From: Tillandsia leiboldiana
Lineage: Eukaryota > Streptophyta > Magnoliopsida > Poales > Bromeliaceae
Direction: 5' to 3'
NCBI GenBank assembly: GCA_029204045.2
Contig: CM055076.1
Location: 14,867,902-14,931,901, forward strand
Length of the DNA stretch: 64,000 nt
Under the pieces are notes generated by a model. It ran no database searches and was not told where the DNA came from. It saw only the letters and a program-made list of their open reading frames with translations. Of the stretch, positions 20,538 through 30,862 are shown piece after piece (the first letter of the stretch is position 1; the number at the start of each line of letters is the position of its first letter). The position numbers and the translations under genes are program-made.

Positions 20538-22187
20538 TTAGCTTATGACTGTATGTAATGCTTTGATTGGTTTTCCCTTCATATCTTTCTTAATCTTTGC
20601 ATTACATGGGTTTCAATGCTCTTCGTTTTTATACTTTGTTTTTAACAAAAGGTTTTTTTACTGAACAAGTGCATTGAATAAAAAGGGCTTCACGTTTACT
20701 CACTCCAAATTAATTTATATGGATTATCAACTTTACTTCATAATCATAATCTTGAAGATACTTCATTATAGGAGTTTTTGATATTATAAGCATCAAATTT
20801 TAGAAATCATGTGTGATCTTTAGATGCTTAATCTATCTCGGTTGTGTGAATTCATTGTGATAAACGTGAGACAACCGATAGACTAAAATTTGAGATTTAA
20901 TTCTTTCACGTAAGAGATTGCATTCTTACAAGGGTATTGAAATGATTTGCAAAAGATGTGGAAAGAGTTACATCCGAAAGGAGTGTGAAAACTACCACCA
21001 CTTGCTGGAAAGAGCTGCCACCCCGGTCGTCCGGTTTGTGTGTGAAGCTACCACATGTAATGGATGCTTGATAATATTTATGAGAAAATCTTTAGTTGAA
21101 GCATTTGGAGATTTATATGCAAAACTCTTATATTTTGAACAATCTCCTGGTTGGTATAAGGTGGGATAGTTGAAAGATGCTCAAAGAGCCACCCTTAGGT
21201 ATTTTAGTGCGTATCTCAAATTGTGAAAGGGTAAGAAATCAAATTGATGTCATTTGGAAATCTCTGTAAGTCATCTTTGTACATCCGTTACATCTTGATA
21301 GACTTTGGATCTCAAGATTATTTTGATGACTTGTGTTTGATGAATATAACATGAAAAACTGTTTATAATGTTTTATCTTTGTTTTTCATGATTTAGGAGT
21401 AAATCTTTTTAATCTTGTGAAATTAATTGGATTGAATGACATCTTGTTAATTCATTGGTTAAAGCACTTAAATTGTTTTCTTGATGGAATACAAATCGGT
21501 ATTTGAAAAGATTCTAAATTTTGGATTTGTTTCAAGGAATTATTTGTGTTTTGCTTTCTGGTACCGGTACGCAATCTGCATTTTTGTTATATACCGGAAC
21601 TGAGCTTTTATCTCTCTTTCTCTTTGAACTGATGTTGTTAGTGATTTCCTTTTGTCTAGTATGTTCACTGTTTGACAATTTGTGACAAAAAGGGGGAGAA
21701 GAGAAATGACGGAGATGAGATCATCAAGAGAGGACAAACGAAACGAAAATGGAAAAATGGGGGAGAACGGAAAATGATGATCGTATCACAAAGGGGGAGA
21801 ACATAGATGCTCAAGAACATGGAGAACATGTTAGAGATGCTCAAGATAGGGGGAGACAAAGAAAAAATTGAAAGAGCCGAAAAATAAAAGAACCAAAAGG
21901 AAGACGGATCAAATGTAGGATTTTAATTTCTAACGACTAACGTTTGATTTTGTTTGGAGTTTTGTTTTGCAGGAATTACATCACTCTAAGACTCCAAGTC
22001 CTAAGTCATAGAGTATGTTCTAGGACTGTTTGGTTCAAATGTAATTTTGTATTTATTGGATCTTTCACGCAAAGAAAATCAATGTTTTGGTGATAACATT
22101 GAATTTCGACTTTTTGGTTTAAGATGAGTGACTTGAGCGCTTTTATGTATTTTTGGGTTTTGTCACGAAATTGCCAAAGGGGGAGAT
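20538..22187 (+). other. Non-coding 3' half of E1 (second contig copy)
   Basis: Nearly base-identical to 10889-12539, including the conserved block (20940-21205) and the GGGGGAGA cluster. There is no coding capacity beyond short ORFs. Confidence 0.8.
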
Positions 22188-23581
22188 TGTTACGGCATTT
22201 TGGTATTGGCATATTTCGTGAGTCAAGTCAGTGAGTTGAGTCGGAGTCTTAAAGGGATCAAATTGTCAATCAACATTCAAAGACTTAGAGAAGATTCAAC
22301 AAGAGCTCAAGTTGACACTCAGTGTCTTGAGTCTTGAAGATTGAAGTTGAAGAATTGTGGATCAGTTACATCAATCTCAAGAAGAAAGTATTCAAGAGGA
22401 TCAGGTATGTTTAACTAAATAATTGTGGTGATCCGAATACTTTCTTATAGTGTAGAAACACTTGGATGATCTTTTAATTGCATAAAAATCAAAAACTGGA
22501 CATGGGACATGTTCAGGATCCGGATCAGACCTTGCAATCCGGATCCCGAAGGGTACTTGTTCATTGGCAATTTCAATCCGGATCCTAGGCCATTCCGATC
22601 CGGATCCCGAACATGGGACTTTGCTGAATTGCATGAACGATCCGGATCGGACCTTGCAATCCGGATCCCGAACCCTTGGTTTTCTGGAATCGTCAATCTC
22701 GTTACGACGATCCGGATCGCAGTAAATCCGATCCGGATCGCCGTCCTGAAAATTTCCAGATAAGGTATGTTTTTGATTCTTATCTCTTTCCAAAGGTTTC
22801 TAAACTATAAATAGACTCTTAGGGTTTCTCAAGAACGTGGGTTCTCTACCGATTAATTTATAAAACACTTGAGAGCAACCCTAGAGGCTAGGTTCTTATC
22901 GTTCTTCTCTTTAGCCTCTTTTAGGTTAATTCGACGGTTCTTTCAAGAACATATCTTTCGTCGAATTGATCTAATCTTTGCTTAGAGATTTCTTCTACGG
23001 TTCCTCAATGAGAATCTAAGCAAAGGATCACCATCGAAGTCAATATTCTTATCGACTGAGTTTGCGTCGTGGATTCGACGTGGCATCGTGGATTCGGTGT
23101 GCTAAAGGCATTTCGTGGATTCGAAACGTGTGCTCGTGGATTCGAGTGGCGTTCGTGGATTCGAACGTGCGCAGTGGACGTGCAAACGGTGGAGCGCGAG
23201 GGTCCAAGAAATTGAAGGAGGGGTTAAATCCGTGGAGACGGTAATCACCTTGTTATTCTTCTTTTCTTAGGGATTGTTATTGCGTGGATATCCAACCGGT
23301 CAGCGCAAGGTCCGAAGAAGCTGAAGGAGGGGTTGAGTCCGTGGAGTCGGTAATCACCTTGTTATTCTTCTATTCTTAGTGGATTGTTATTGCGTGTTGG
23401 TCCCGTGGTTTTTCTCCTGGATTGGAGTTTCCACGTATATCTTGGTGTGCTGTTTTTATTTTCCGCATTGGTTTTTATTTTGCACTGAGATTTAGTTTTA
23501 TAAGTATTACACCTATTCACCCCCCCTCTAGTTATTTGATAGTACCTATTTAGATCCTTGTGGATCCTATAAAAACCTACA
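22188..23581 (+). mobile_element. E1 3' LTR (second contig copy)
   Basis: TGTTACGG to AAACCTACA, 1394 bp, essentially identical to 12540-13934. It is followed at 23582 by GCAAC of the E0 gag. Confidence 0.9.
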
Positions 23582-23582
23582 G

Positions 23583-24266
23583 CAACGACTTGAGGTTCAA
23601 GATGAAAATCAAGCTTTAAAGATCAAACTTCATGATCTCGAGGAGGAACAAGGACGGTTATTGGATAACAATAAAATCCTCCAAGAAAAGTTAAACCAAT
23701 CGGAGACAAACGCAAAATCATATATGGACAAGATTGGTTTTCTAGAAAAACAGTTTGAGGAAATTCATGTCACCAACCAAGCTTTGACCAAGCAAGTTCA
23801 TCAACTCAAATCCGACATACAAAGGATTTCAACCGGTTCGAAGAAACTTGATTGTATGTCCGGATTAGGTCAAACAAGCAAGGTTGGTTTGGGATTTAAA
23901 AAGGACCAAACTGTGAAGGCTTCAAGTTCCACAACTAAATTGAAAGGAAGAACTTGTCACCAATGTGGACTTGAAGGACACTTGATGAAGACGTGCCCGA
24001 AAAAGAGAAAGAAGAATTCTTCGGCAACTTCATCTACGGAGCGAACTCAACGGAATCAAAAGACACATCAAGTTAAAGGAGTTCACTCAACCCACCAAAG
24101 GTCCGAGCCACAACATCAATCATACAAGTGGATCATTGCGAGGCAAAGACCTAAGGTGGACCAACAGTCAAAGCTATCATCTCCCGGCCACAACGAATCA
24201 AGACAACCCAAAATCCGATGGTTTTGGATTCGGAAAGGTGATATCTTTCCTTGTCTTAAGTTCTAA
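23583..24266 (+). pseudogene. E0 gag C-terminal fragment
   Basis: From CAACGACTTGAGG right after the E1 LTR, the frame is open for 227 codons to the stop at 24266. It covers the coiled coil, CHQCGLEGHLMKTC and the terminal KGDIFPCLKF. The N-terminal part of this gag is not present next to it, because E1 inserted in this ORF and the upstream junction was lost. The sequence differs from the E1 gag at many positions, so it is a separate copy that ends at the same codon. Two such copies indicate an established gag-only family. Confidence 0.85.
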
Positions 24267-24545
24267 ATAGCTTATGACTATATGTAATGCTTTGATTTGT
24301 TTTCCTTCCATATTTTTCTTAATTTCTGCATTACATGTTTTCAATGCTCTTTGTTTTTATGTTTTGTTTTTGAACAAAAAGGTTTTAACGAACAAGTGCA
24401 TTGAATAAAAAGGGTTTCACTTTCAATCACTCCAATTTAATTTTATATGAATTATCAACTTTACTCCATAATCATAATTCTTGAAGATACTTCATTATAG
24501 GAGTTTTTGATAATTATATTCATCAAATTTTAGTAATCTTGTGTG
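24267..24545 (+). other. E0 non-coding 3' region, left of element B
   Basis: Continues at 36224 on the far side of element B. It ends with GTGTG at 24541-24545, the left target duplication of B. Confidence 0.85.
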
Positions 24546-25886
24546 TGTTGGGTTATATGTAATAAGGATCTAAATAGGGGAAAAAACACCTAGAGGGGGG
24601 TGAATAGGTGTAAACGTATAAACACTCAAAAATCGTTGCGATAAAAAACCCAATGCGGAAATAAAAATAATACGCAAGATTTTTACGTGGAAAACTCCAT
24701 CACCGGAGTAAAAAACCACGGGACCGATAACACGGCAGAAATCCACTAGAATTAAAACACGTACAAGGTGATTTACCGTACACACTTACGACTCAACCTT
24801 TTCCATACGCTCCTAGAGGATCTTCTCCGCTCGCTCCGCGACGCTTCTCGAATCCACGATCTGCGCCCAACGCCGAATCCACGGCGTCCAACGTCGAATC
24901 CACGACGTCCGACCGAATCCACGGTCTTCACCCAATAGCACCCTTCGAATCCACGAACGTGCCTCGCTCCGAATCCACGAGAGCGGTTGAACCTTGAATC
25001 CACAAGGACACGCGAATCCACGTGCCGATTTTTGGGGTAAATCGTTGTTTTTGGGTGGTGATGATCCGCCGAATACTTAGATCAAAGATAGATCGGAAAT
25101 ACCATCTAAGTATTCATTAGTTTGATTCAACTCAAGATGTGAGTATGAAAACCTAGAATCAAACTAATCAATATAGATGAAGAAACATAGAGTGTTCTCT
25201 AATGATTTCCTTTCTTCTCTATATGTGGATCTAGAGCCGTAAAAGATGATATATGAAAATGACGGCTATGTCGATTAACCCTAGAAAAAGAGTCATAGGG
25301 TTTATTTATAGGTTAGAAACCCTAGGAAGGAGATAAGAATCAAAAACCTAACATTTCTGGAAATTTTACGGACGGCGATCCGGATCGGATTAGCTGTGAT
25401 CCGGATCGTCGTAACGAGTCAGGCAATTCCAGAAAAACGAAGGTTCGGGATCCGGATCGAAGTGCTTGATCCGGATCGTTCATACAGTTCACCAAACATC
25501 AACGTTCGGGATCCGGATTGCGAAGCCTGATCCGGATCGTTCAAGGAAGATGGTAAACTCAGTGTTCGGGATCCGGATCAAGAGAGGCTACGATCCGGAT
25601 TGAACTGGTGTATGAACGAACCACCTTCGGGATCCGGATCGAACAACCTGATCCGGATCCTGAACATGTCCCAAGTCCAGTTTTTGATTTTTATGCAATG
25701 AAAGATTCTTCCAAGTGTTTCTACACTACAAGAAGTATTCGGATCACACAAAATCTTTAGTTAAACATACCTGATCCTTTTGAATTCTTCTTTCTTGAGA
25801 TTGAGTTAAATGATCCAACTTTCTTCACCTTCAATCTTCAAGAGTTGAGACTTTCACGAAACTACGCCAACTCAAATTCCGTAACA
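24546..25886 (-). mobile_element. Element B 3' LTR
   Basis: 1341 bp, TGTTGGG to CGTAACA as read on the plus strand. U3 has ten GATCCGGATC-type palindromes in five pairs (about 25376-25670). The hairpin array is at about 24847-25025. Directly adjacent at 25887-25900 is the complement of the polypurine tract. Confidence 0.95.
25376..25670 (-). promoter_or_regulatory. Five paired GATCCGGATC palindromes in U3 of element B
   Basis: Each pair has two palindromes spaced 9-12 bp apart, and four of the pairs are preceded by TTCGG. Ten copies lie within about 300 bp upstream of the LTR TATA box. The same array is at about 35715-36000 in the other LTR. Confidence 0.7.
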
Positions 25887-25900
25887 ATCTCCCCCTTTGG
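25887..25900 (-). other. Polypurine tract of element B
   Basis: The complement of CCAAAGGGGGAGAT, adjoining the 3' LTR. A second copy of the core is at about 26512-26526, and a third in the pol/env gap at 29386-29396. Confidence 0.85.
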
Positions 25901-26656
25901 CGGTTTCGTGACAAAACACAGATCCACTCAAGAAAATTCAAAAAGATATTTTTGTTGTTATCACCATACAACAAAAATTTACAATGGAGATCCAAAAATT
26001 TAAAACATGAGATAAACTCCTAAAACAGACTCTAGACTTAGACATCTGTACTCTCTGCACAAAGAAATCATTCTTGACAAAAAGAGATCGTTAGATACCT
26101 CAAGAATATTTAGCATACAAAACCTAGTACAGAGATAGAGTTTATCTGATCATCATGACATTTGAGAATTCAGATATGTAAGAGAATCATAGTCAAAAAC
26201 CAACATATCTTCTATGCAATTAAAACCAAATGTCACAAAATGTTAGTCCAACATCAACTTGTTAGTCATATTACATGCCCAAATAGTTAGTCGAATAGTT
26301 AGTCGAGACATGCAAACAATCACAAGATAAAAACCAAAGTTGAAGTTGAAGTGATACTTACCTTGATGTATACAAAATTTTCATCAGCATTGTTCATCAT
26401 TGTACCTTGATGCAGTCATCATTGTTCATCATTGTACCTTGATGTATACAAGATCACAATTTTCACAATATCATTGTTCAAGTTCATCATTGTTCAAGTT
26501 CTCTAAACTCTCTCCCCCTTTTTGTCACAAACAAAGTCAAAATCTCAAAAATTAAGGAGAGTTAAATAAGAACAAAATAAAGAAAAACCTGAGAACTAAA
26601 TAAGAACAAAAAACTTAAAAACTGCAAAAGAAAGATTAGAGAAATGCAGAGAAACT
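25901..26656 (-). other. Non-coding region between env-like ORF and polypurine tract
   Basis: AT-rich and without long ORFs. It holds a spare polypurine-like motif at 26512-26526 and short repeats of TTGTTCATCATTG (about 26388-26490). Confidence 0.7.
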
Positions 26657-28102
26657 TTATGCTGAGTCGTCGGAGCTGATACACCCAAGCTTTTGAAACA
26701 TTTTCTTGATCCGTTTGTTTATAGAAGCTTGTTCCTTCTTAACTTCTTTGATATCCTCTTTCATTTCAGCGACATCAGTAGCCATGCGCTCTTGCTCGTT
26801 TGAGAGTCGCTGTTGTTCCTTAAAGATTGAGCTCACTGACGCATCATCATCCGAAGTGGATGGAGGTGCCTGCTGTGCTGGTGGAACCGGAGGAGTTTCT
26901 GCCGGTGCAGAGGTTGTCGCTCGTTGTTGCTGTGCTCGTTGCCGGTGAAGAGGTATGAAGGGTTCATCTGGCTTCGTCGAGAGAGACTTTACAATTGATG
27001 TTTCATTGATCGTTCCTAGACTGTGCATATAGGAGCTCGCATTTGTGTCAGCGTTAAATTTGCGAAGAATGCGCATGATGATCATTGGATAAGGTAGTCT
27101 CTCTGACGGGTGAGCATGCTCCACATATCGTGCCATCCTTGACCAGATGACGTAAGGAATGTTTAAGTTAGCTCCCATTGCTGCTGAGGGGTTTCCAAGT
27201 AGATAAAAGAATATCATTCTTTCCCACCGAAGAACCTTTGTGTTCATGTTTGGAATAATATTATAACAAGCAATGAGGTTTAAGGAGCGGTACTCTGGTC
27301 GTAGTTCTTTCGAGAAAACGGAGTTTCCTGTCGACCGAGTATCTGGAACACAGATTCCATCAACTACCACTCTCCAGGAGTAGGTGTTGAAGGCTTGATT
27401 CTTCAGGTAATGAGTGCCATCGGCTCGGGCGTCCATCCCTAATACTTCTCCAATTAGCTGAGGCGTTACTTTAATTCTGACATTCTTGACTAATGTTTGA
27501 AAATCCCGACGCCCGCTTTCCTGATCAACTAGATAGCAGGCATTCTGATAAAACATCCTCACTGAGTGAAGACAATACCCAGTGGTCTCCGGGAAGTCGC
27601 AAATGGGGGCAAGACCTATCTGGTCAAATAAAATCCCAAATGCCCGAGAACGCTCTTTCAGGGCCTTGACATCAACATGCCTTTCGCCAATGCATTCTCT
27701 GTTTTCAAACTCCTTTATTCTAGCCGAGCTGACAAAGTCTTGAGGAGGTGCTTGGCCAGCAGCTGGTTGCTCAATGGAGATTCCTCGAGCACTCCCTCTC
27801 TTGCGAGCAACACTTTTTCTTCTTGTCTTCCCAGAAGTTTCTTCCATTGGAGCTTTGCCTTTTTCAGCAGCAGTAGGCGGAGCCTTCGATGTTTCCGCAG
27901 GCGCTTTTCCTTTTGAAGCAGTGGGAACAGTCGTTGCTTCAACTTGCAGTTCATCCCAGTCAATTGATTCTGTTTCAGATTCTGTATCGGAATCATCTTT
28001 AGTTTTCTTTGCTTTCTTAGCCTTCTTAGCCCTCTTGGGCTTGACAGTGTCTCTCGTATGTACCATGGCAGCAAGTAGGAAAATAATCCAAGTGATCACC
28101 AT
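26657..28102 (-). CDS. Env-like (putative plant transposon protein) ORF of element B
   Basis: 481 codons, open. The start at 28102 is the first ATG after a predicted splice acceptor at 28128. The N-terminus is hydrophobic (MVITWIIFLLAAMVHTR). A Lys-rich and acidic low-complexity region follows (about 20-100), with a basic KTRRKSVARKR motif. A globular middle (about 140-370; ALKERSRAFG, TGYCLHSVRMFYQNA, VTPQLIGEVLGM, RWERMIFFYLLGNP) is the domain found in 'putative plant transposon protein' ORFs of Sireviruses. A Pro/Gln-rich linker leads to a C-terminal coiled coil (about 415-475). Its role is unproven; in this lineage it is called env-like. I see no clear second membrane anchor, so a nuclear or RNA-binding role is equally possible. 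Confidence 0.85.
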   Translation of the reverse strand: MVITWIIFLLAAMVHTRDTVKPKRAKKAKKAKKTKDDSDTESETESIDWDELQVEATTVPTASKGKAPAETSKAPPTAAEKGKAPMEETSGKTRRKSVARKRGSARGISIEQPAAGQAPPQDFVSSARIKEFENRECIGERHVDVKALKERSRAFGILFDQIGLAPICDFPETTGYCLHSVRMFYQNACYLVDQESGRRDFQTLVKNVRIKVTPQLIGEVLGMDARADGTHYLKNQAFNTYSWRVVVDGICVPDTRSTGNSVFSKELRPEYRSLNLIACYNIIPNMNTKVLRWERMIFFYLLGNPSAAMGANLNIPYVIWSRMARYVEHAHPSERLPYPMIIMRILRKFNADTNASSYMHSLGTINETSIVKSLSTKPDEPFIPLHRQRAQQQRATTSAPAETPPVPPAQQAPPSTSDDDASVSSIFKEQQRLSNEQERMATDVAEMKEDIKEVKKEQASINKRIKKMFQKLGCISSDDSA

Positions 28103-28127
28103 TTTGATTGCTAGTGAAAAAAGTATC

Positions 28128-28512
28128 CTGTGAAGACCAACTCAAGAACACATGAAAAATTGTTAATTTTCAAAAATTTGAAAAATTGTACCCAAACAAT
28201 CATAATCATGTAGAGAGACTAAGAATCAAATTAGTTTTGCAAAAAGGACTTTTAAAAATAGATCAATTGCATGATTTTTGAAAATCCTTATTATATGCCC
28301 TAAAACCGAAATTTTAGAAATCGAAGCCTAAAAATCCGTTAATCAGGAGAGTACCTAGCATATAATCAAAACTAATCTACCCAGAGTTCTTATTTCAAAA
28401 GAAATTTGATCAAAAACCATCCACAAACAAGGTCGATCCAAGAAATTCATCACGTTTGAGGAGGAATAGAGAAAAACGGTGAAAAACCGAGATTTTGATC
28501 AATAAAACTTAC
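28128..28512 (-). other. Predicted 385-nt leader intron before the env-like ORF
   Basis: In sense orientation the donor is CCAA/GTAAGT (GTAAGT at 28512-28507) and the acceptor TTCACAG/G (AG at 28129-28128). The ORF start lies 25 nt after the acceptor. Element C has donor and acceptor at matching places and an intron of the same 385 nt (44124-44508). This is a sequence prediction, not observed splicing. Confidence 0.6.
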
Positions 28513-28624
28513 TTGGAGTTGAAGAACTTGAGTTTGAAAGCTTCCAAGAAGGATGAAATCTAGAGAGAGAGGCTCTGGAAACTTTGGAACAAAAGATTGG
28601 AGTAAAAGAAATCAAAACCCTTTT

Positions 28625-28637
28625 GTTCTTTATAAAA
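28625..28637 (-). promoter_or_regulatory. Internal TATA box upstream of the env-like ORF
   Basis: Sense TTTTATAAAGAAC, about 119 bp upstream of the predicted splice donor. The same distance is found in element C (TATA 44627-44635, donor 44508). A palindrome cluster lies immediately upstream. Confidence 0.6.
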
Positions 28638-28648
28638 CCCTAGCCGCG

Positions 28649-28800
28649 ATCCGGATCATCCCATGCTTGCGATCCGGATCGGCTACCCGCAGTGAGAAAC
28701 TGCGTTCGGGATCCGGATCGGCAGATACAATCCGGATCGTCAGCCCGCAGAAGAATTCCTGCGTTCGGGATCCGGATCATCTTGCCCGATCCGGATCGGC
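28649..28800 (-). promoter_or_regulatory. Internal GATCCGGATC palindrome cluster of element B
   Basis: Six full or nearly full palindromes in 150 bp, some with the TTCGG prefix seen in the LTR U3. It lies directly upstream of the internal TATA box. It resembles a second U3 placed between pol and the env-like ORF. Confidence 0.65.
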
Positions 28801-29732
28801 TCCAACTTTTTCTTTAGAAAATTTCAGAGAAATTCAAGAAAAACCAGAAAAAGATTGTAAGCCCAAATGTGTATCAACTTTAAACAAAAATCATCGTTTC
28901 ATACAACAAGAATTAGATTATGCCAAATCTATCAATAATATCCAAAAATGAAACGAGAATTTACAAGAATTAAATCCCTTAAAGTTGAACACCTTCAATC
29001 ACATCTAACTTGATCTTATGAGTAATGCCTTTATCAAATCATCAATTCAGTAAAGAAAATGAAATACAAAGATCAATAGATGTTTGAAATCCCAAATATA
29101 GTAGATAATGTATCTAGACAATCTGTTGAAGAGAGTGGCTCTTTGAGCATCTTTCATTAAAAACCCACCTTATACCAACCTTGAAATTTGACAGAGTCAA
29201 GTATTTCAACATGCATTTTACTTAATCAAAAATTTGAACAACCATGCTTGGTATACATGTGGTAGCTGCACACAATACTCGGACGACCGAGGTGGTAGCT
29301 CTTTCCTCCATGTGGTGGTAGTTTTCACACTCCTCATTGGGATGTAACTCTTTCCACATCTTTTGAGCATTTTACTTTTTCTATGACTCCCCCTCAATTG
29401 GCTATCAATTATTTAAGATATAAAGTATTCAACCAAATATTGATCTCGATTTCATACTCGACTAAGCAGTCAAATAAGATAATGACTATACCAAGAGATC
29501 ATTGAGAGAGAGAAATTGACTTTGATCACTTAGAAGATGATTTAATTAACATAAATGATCATTGCAACAGTGAAATATTATGATGGCAAAAGCATAATAA
29601 ATTTCTAAATGTGCGAAAAGATGCAATTAAAGTCAATTATGATCTATGCTCAATTAATGTCCTATGTACAAACATAGATAATGAACAAAACAAATACAAA
29701 ACCTATCCTAAGCAAAGGTTTCAAAAAGAAGT
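28801..29732 (-). other. Non-coding gap between pol and internal promoter of element B
   Basis: Holds the conserved block at 29130-29380 (CTACCAC motifs, GGTATAAGGTGGG) and a polypurine-like motif complement at 29386-29396. No coding region recognised. Confidence 0.75.
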
Positions 29733-30833
29733 TTATTTCAAGGAAAGCATTCCAATTGCTTTTCGTAAATGAATAAAACGTTTTTGATCCAAAGGTTTTG
29801 TTAAAAAGTCAGCCAATTGATCCTCAGTTGAAATATATGAAAGTTGAAGAGTATTTGATTCAACTAGCTCTCTAAGAAAATGATATCTAAGTTCAATATG
29901 TTTTGTTCTAGAGTGCAACACAGGGTTTTTAGAAATGTTAATTGCACTTGTGTTGTCACAAAGAATTGTTACCGAAGATGCTGAAATGCGGAAGTCGCTC
30001 AATACGCTTTTCATCCAAATGAGTTGAGTTGAGCAACTTCCAGCTGAAATGTATTCCGCTTCGGCAGTCGAGAGTGCTATGCAGTTCTGCTTTTTACTGT
30101 GCCATGCAACAAGGCAATGGCCAAGATAGAAGCATGCACCACTCGTGCTTTTCCGATCATCCACTGATCCTGCCCAATCGGCATCTGAGTATCCAACAAT
30201 ATCCAAACTTGTTCCCATAGGATACCAAATTCCGAAATTAATTGATCCTTTGATATACCGGATGATCCTTTTCACCGCTTTCAGGTGAACCTCCTTTGGT
30301 GCAGATTGATATCTCGCGCAGATCCCAACACTAAAGGATATATCCGGGCGACTAGCCGTGAGGTAAAGTAGACTTCCAATCATACTTCTATACAGTTTCT
30401 CGTCTACATTCTCACTATGTGATTCACTTCCAAGTCCCTTGTGGCTAGTTCCCATTGGAGTCGGAAAATCTTTACAATTTTCTAAATCAAACTTTTTGAC
30501 CAACTCCATTGCATACTTGGATTGACTCAAGTGAATACCTTCATCATTTTGTTTAATTTGCAATCCAAGGAAATAAGTCAATTCGCCCATCATGGACATC
30601 TCAAATTCGCTTTCCATGGTCTCCGCGAATTTAGAAGCATCATTATCTCTTGTTGCGCCAAATACAATGTCATCGACATAGATTTGTGCTACAATGAAAT
30701 TGCTTTGATAATGCTTCACAAAGAGAGTCCTATCAGCTCCCCCTCGAGTATAGCCCTTCTCCAAAAGGTGCTTTGTTAACCTTTCGTACCATGCTCGCGG
30801 TGCTTGTTTCAGACCGTAAAGAGCCTTTTTCAA
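29733..30833 (-). CDS. Element B pol, 3' part: RT catalytic region and RNase H
   Basis: 366 aa, open. It begins within the RT at KKALYGLKQAPRAWYERL and has the catalytic YVDDIVFGAT (about 30670) and SPFLGLQ-type TYFLGLQIKQ. The RNase H has GYSDADWAG, CIALSTAEAEY and LCDNTSAI, ending at TKPLDQKRF. The true polyprotein has no start here: the M is internal, and this part is separated from 30863-34849 only by a one-base deletion in an A-run. Function: copies the packaged RNA into DNA and degrades the RNA strand. Confidence 0.92.
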   Translation of the reverse strand: MKKALYGLKQAPRAWYERLTKHLLEKGYTRGGADRTLFVKHYQSNFIVAQIYVDDIVFGATRDNDASKFAETMESEFEMSMMGELTYFLGLQIKQNDEGIHLSQSKYAMELVKKFDLENCKDFPTPMGTSHKGLGSESHSENVDEKLYRSMIGSLLYLTASRPDISFSVGICARYQSAPKEVHLKAVKRIIRYIKGSINFGIWYPMGTSLDIVGYSDADWAGSVDDRKSTSGACFYLGHCLVAWHSKKQNCIALSTAEAEYISAGSCSTQLIWMKSVLSDFRISASSVTILCDNTSAINISKNPVLHSRTKHIELRYHFLRELVESNTLQLSYISTEDQLADFLTKPLDQKRFIHLRKAIGMLSLK

Positions 30834-30862
30834 ACGAAAAACATGGTTAGGTTGTTTATGAT

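Noticed and set aside
26657..28102. Calling the env-like ORF a true viral envelope
   Set aside because: Only one N-terminal hydrophobic stretch is visible, with no clear fusion peptide or C-terminal anchor. 'Env-like' is used only as the lineage label.
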